Under the pieces are notes generated by a model, which was not told where the DNA came from, did not search any database, and saw only the letters and a list, made by a program, of their open reading frames with translations. A DNA stretch of 64,000 nt from Nakaseomyces glabratus. Taxonomy: Eukaryota; Ascomycota; Saccharomycetes; Saccharomycetales; Saccharomycetaceae. A program made the translations under genes and the position numbers. Below are positions 61,331 to 64,000 of this stretch, one piece after another. Within the stretch, counting starts at the first letter, position 1; every line of letters begins with the position of its first letter. The stretch covers positions 310,001-374,000 of the forward strand of contig NC_088955.1 of the NCBI RefSeq assembly GCF_010111755.1, given 5' to 3'.

Positions 61331-61538
61331 ACCGTGGCTCCAGCTTGTTTAGCAGGTTTTGGTGGGAGCCGTACAGAGGCATCTTGTGAGCAAAGTGAAG
61401 TCAATATCGCAAATGACCAAATGATCAAATGATCATTCTCTGTGCTCTCAGTAATCACATAGACTGGACTGTAGGCTATAGAAAGTGGTTCTATTACCAC
61501 CATATACATTTGTATCTCAATAGCAAGAGAGTACAGCA

Positions 61539-63353
61539 ATGTCCAAGTCCTTGAAGCATATCAAACAGCAGTGCCGAGACCGCGAGCTGGTGCAGGAGGT
61601 CATCGAGCTGGTCCGCAGGAATGACCACGACTCGCTGGCTTATGTCGCGCGCACACTGGGTATTCCTCCGCAACTGCGGTTCGTGGTGTGGCCTATACTA
61701 CTGAAGTACCACCCAATGTGTATATCCCCTAACATTATGTCCAACACTGTGGTGTGGGACCCGCTCACCAGCAGTTACCACTTGACCAATGCCGATGCCG
61801 CACAGGATGTCAACTCATCGGGCTACGTCGCCAATGGCGCCGCTAATGGCTCAGCAAACGGGTATGAGATATCCAAGACCTCGACGAACTCTTCGACCTC
61901 GGACGATGTGGTAAACGAAGACATGGTGCATCTGGAAAAGATCATACTCAAGGACCTGAGGAAGTATTTCCACTCAAGGGCGACCTCGTCCTCTCAGGCT
62001 GTCTCGAGCTCATCCTCATCAACAGCAGAGCCATCTTCCCCTACTGTCTCTGACGAGTGCGAGATCATCGACTCCTTGAAGAACGCCATCCTGAGGTTCT
62101 TGAGCAAGTGGTCCCGGATCTTCAAGTATGAGATTGGACTAGCATGGCTAGCACTGGGCTTAGCAGAGTGGTTCCCGGCTCTTCTTCCGGCCAAGTTTGA
62201 CTTAAATGACGAGTGTTTTCTAGTGCTGAACGGGAGGAGACATGCACATACTTCTAGTGGTAACAACAACTCCACCTCCATATCACAGCTGTTTCAGGAG
62301 TATCCACTGCTTGACTACCTCAAGAATAAATTACCTTCAGAGAGGTTATTCACATTTGACCAGCTTTACGAAAGGTTATTGCTCGTCCTAATACACTCTC
62401 CCGACACTGCTTTGGAGCAAAACAAGATCAAACGCGACTTCCCACAGGACTCTACACACATTTCCAACTATTTCCCAGTGATTTCTGGAGGTGATCTCTC
62501 ATTCAGAACTCAGATTTTTTTTAAAGTCTTCTCCACTATCCTACCTGAACTGTACCAGCCGCTTATAGAGGAAGTCAACCTTCAACCGAACTCTTCTAGA
62601 ACAAGCTGGCTGTATTGGTGGTTCAAATGTGCCGGGGCAAGGTCGTTACAAAGACAGGATAGAGGCAGGATATGGGACTTATTCCTCGGATGGAGACCAA
62701 AGCCAGACCACGTAACCATCAATTTCTATCTTAATTACAACACAAAAAGCTTTGCGCACTTATATCATAAATCACCAAGCATATGCCATTCTAAATTTTG
62801 GAATAAATATGAAAAAAACGATACTTTTTGGTTTCCGGATTTGGACTCCATACCCTTAGGAACACCACCTTACACCCATGACGTTACGATTATTAAAGAA
62901 CTATTAAGAAGGAATAAGTATGAAGAGCGAGCTAGTGACTCTAACGATACTGACCAGGAATGTTGCATGAACAGTATTCCATTTTCAATAATAAGCCCGC
63001 ATACCCAGCTTATATTCATCTACGTGGCTATATTACAATTCAATGAATTTAAATTGCTTGAGTTTGAAGAGACAGAGATAGCCGAATTTTTAAACAATGT
63101 TCCCATGCTTTCAAAAGCTGACGACACCGCATTCAAGAAGCTATTTGACACGGGATCTACACTGGATAACGTGGTCCTACATGATGAAGCATCAAAGAGA
63201 CCCAGCTCATCCTCCAATAATCACATGCTAATAGAGGTGGGCAGCGATGGCAAGTCCTCCCATTCATTTAACGACCTAATGAAAATGGCGGGTGATATCT
63301 GGCGTAAATGGCTGTGGCGAGAGCTAGAAGAGAACCTAAATAATGAACCGTAA
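61539..63353 (+). CDS. OCA5: TBC-domain protein Oca5
   Basis: The 604-residue protein has a TBC (Rab GTPase-activating) type fold: GIPPQLRFVVWPILLKYHP near residue 40, then KNAILRFLSKWSRIFKYEIGLAWLALGLAEWF (split by Ser-rich inserts), and WDLFLGWRPK near 380. S. cerevisiae Oca5 (YHL029C, 679 residues) has the same start and belongs to a group of genes needed for oxidant-induced cell-cycle arrest. It is cytoplasmic, and its catalytic Arg/Gln fingers are not obvious, so it may not be an active GAP. The position next to RIM101 fits. The first 60 bp of the gene are GC-rich compared with its neighbours. Confidence 0.92.
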   Translation: MSKSLKHIKQQCRDRELVQEVIELVRRNDHDSLAYVARTLGIPPQLRFVVWPILLKYHPMCISPNIMSNTVVWDPLTSSYHLTNADAAQDVNSSGYVANGAANGSANGYEISKTSTNSSTSDDVVNEDMVHLEKIILKDLRKYFHSRATSSSQAVSSSSSSTAEPSSPTVSDECEIIDSLKNAILRFLSKWSRIFKYEIGLAWLALGLAEWFPALLPAKFDLNDECFLVLNGRRHAHTSSGNNNSTSISQLFQEYPLLDYLKNKLPSERLFTFDQLYERLLLVLIHSPDTALEQNKIKRDFPQDSTHISNYFPVISGGDLSFRTQIFFKVFSTILPELYQPLIEEVNLQPNSSRTSWLYWWFKCAGARSLQRQDRGRIWDLFLGWRPKPDHVTINFYLNYNTKSFAHLYHKSPSICHSKFWNKYEKNDTFWFPDLDSIPLGTPPYTHDVTIIKELLRRNKYEERASDSNDTDQECCMNSIPFSIISPHTQLIFIYVAILQFNEFKLLEFEETEIAEFLNNVPMLSKADDTAFKKLFDTGSTLDNVVLHDEASKRPSSSSNNHMLIEVGSDGKSSHSFNDLMKMAGDIWRKWLWRELEENLNNEP

Positions 63354-63903
63354 CAACAATCTTACAAGCTATTATAAGCTATTTACAGAGCAAAATATCA
63401 GCTGGTTGCGATTATCTACAACGTCAACTACAATTGACTGCAAGTACTTACCCCATCTTCGTTAATTCGTGTAATCGCAAGCAACGACTCACTAATGAGA
63501 TGAATATTGAGATTGAAAAAAATTTCGAGCCATCGGAGAAATTGACAAAGAGTCGTTGTCAACTGTAATCATCCAACTACAACGAATCATTTAATGAAGT
63601 ATTTGACTATTGATATTCTATGCTATTACTAGTGAGGCTAAAGCTGTAAATTTACGTTTTTTCTCACAATCTGTTTGTTCATATTAGCTAAGTAAGTAGG
63701 CTTAGAATCTGCAGTTGAGAGGATTTTTTAGAAGGGACGAGGAATAGAAAAACAGCCAAGTTATTTGATAGTCTCTTCTTCATAAGGGTTGTTGTTAATG
63801 AATGGTTCAGGGGTAACTTGTAACCTTAATTCGTGGATTGATATTTAGTAGGATCGAATTTGGTTCTAGTGAGAAACTGTATTGGTGTAGTTGAAAAACC
63901 AGG
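63354..63903. other. OCA5 3' region and promoter of the next gene
   Basis: A direct/inverted GTCAAC-TACAA motif group is scattered at 63420-63580. No gene is seen. Confidence 0.5.
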
Positions 63904-64000
63904 ATGTCGCTTATGCATACATTCAAGGGGTTCTTACTCTCACCTACAGAATTGAAGGTCCGTCAAGCAACAGATGATAATGAATTAGCAGGTGCAACAG
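63904..64000 (+). CDS. Start of an unrecognised gene (partial)
   Basis: An ATG at 63904 opens a frame of 32 codons to the window end, beginning MSLMHTFKGFLLSPTELKVR. The 550-bp upstream spacer is normal for a promoter. I do not recognise the peptide. A second Met three codons later is possible. Confidence 0.5.
   Translation, partial: MSLMHTFKGFLLSPTELKVRQATDDNELAGAT

Larger units (their letters stand above)
60305..61538. other. RIM101-OCA5 divergent region with minisatellites
   Basis: Upstream region of both genes. It contains three sets of short tandem repeats, listed separately, and a cluster of E-box-like sites at 61036-61109. S. cerevisiae has WSC4 (YHL028W) here; no trace of it is recognised. 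Confidence 0.6.

Overview
The window is ordinary nuclear chromosome from a budding yeast of the family Saccharomycetaceae. The evidence is intron-poor compact genes, AT-rich spacers with TATA boxes and A/T tracts, yeast-type tRNA genes (one with the typical tRNA-Phe intron), and proteins that read as orthologues of named Saccharomyces cerevisiae genes. The gene order also follows S. cerevisiae in blocks. Several expected ancestral neighbours are missing (DPS1, KNS1 and HIF1 around CDC25/SPH1; NKP2 and TAD3 after CDC3), and BPT1, which sits beside SDC25 in S. cerevisiae, lies next to genes of the CDC25 copy of that region. This fits a species that descends from the whole-genome duplication and then lost genes differently (Candida glabrata/Nakaseomyces, Kazachstania, Naumovozyma and similar). 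The species cannot be fixed from sequence reading alone.

Layout. Block 1 (1-14541) follows S. cerevisiae YGR155-YGR163: the tail of CYS4, PTI1, CHO2, MTR3, NSR1, a probable RTS3, a short eIF4G gene (TIF4631), GTR2, then tRNA-Arg(UCU). Block 2 (14789-38244) follows YLL015/YLR307-YLR314: BPT1, a 79-codon small gene, tRNA-Phe(GAA), a frameshifted chitin deacetylase, IMH1, CDC25, a short ATG39-like gene, MRPL15, SPH1 and CDC3. Block 3 (38827-64000) is tRNA-His, then NPR3 and RIM4 (YHL023-024), ISA1 and TPO1 (YLL027-028), then SNF6, a YHL026C homologue, RIM101 and OCA5 (YHL025-029), and the start of an unrecognised gene.

The genes are mostly unrelated housekeeping functions: mRNA 3' processing, phospholipid methylation, exosome and nucleolar ribosome biogenesis, translation initiation, TORC1 signalling (GTR2, NPR3), Ras/cAMP signalling (CDC25), polarity and septins (SPH1, CDC3), vacuolar export (BPT1), polyamine export (TPO1), Fe-S assembly (ISA1), chromatin remodelling (SNF6), pH response (RIM101) and meiosis (RIM4). 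Regulatory signals visible by eye include paired inositol/choline elements before CHO2 and PAC/RRPE ribosome-biogenesis modules before MTR3 and NSR1.

I found no mobile element, virus, CRISPR array or foreign gene cluster. The points most worth a second look are the single-base frameshift in the chitin deacetylase, the shortened eIF4G, the ATG39-like protein without an obvious Atg8-binding motif, a possible structured RNA/Tbf1-type locus at 19575-19935, minisatellites upstream of OCA5 and inside SPH1, and the unusually long 3.4 kb spacer upstream of RIM4.
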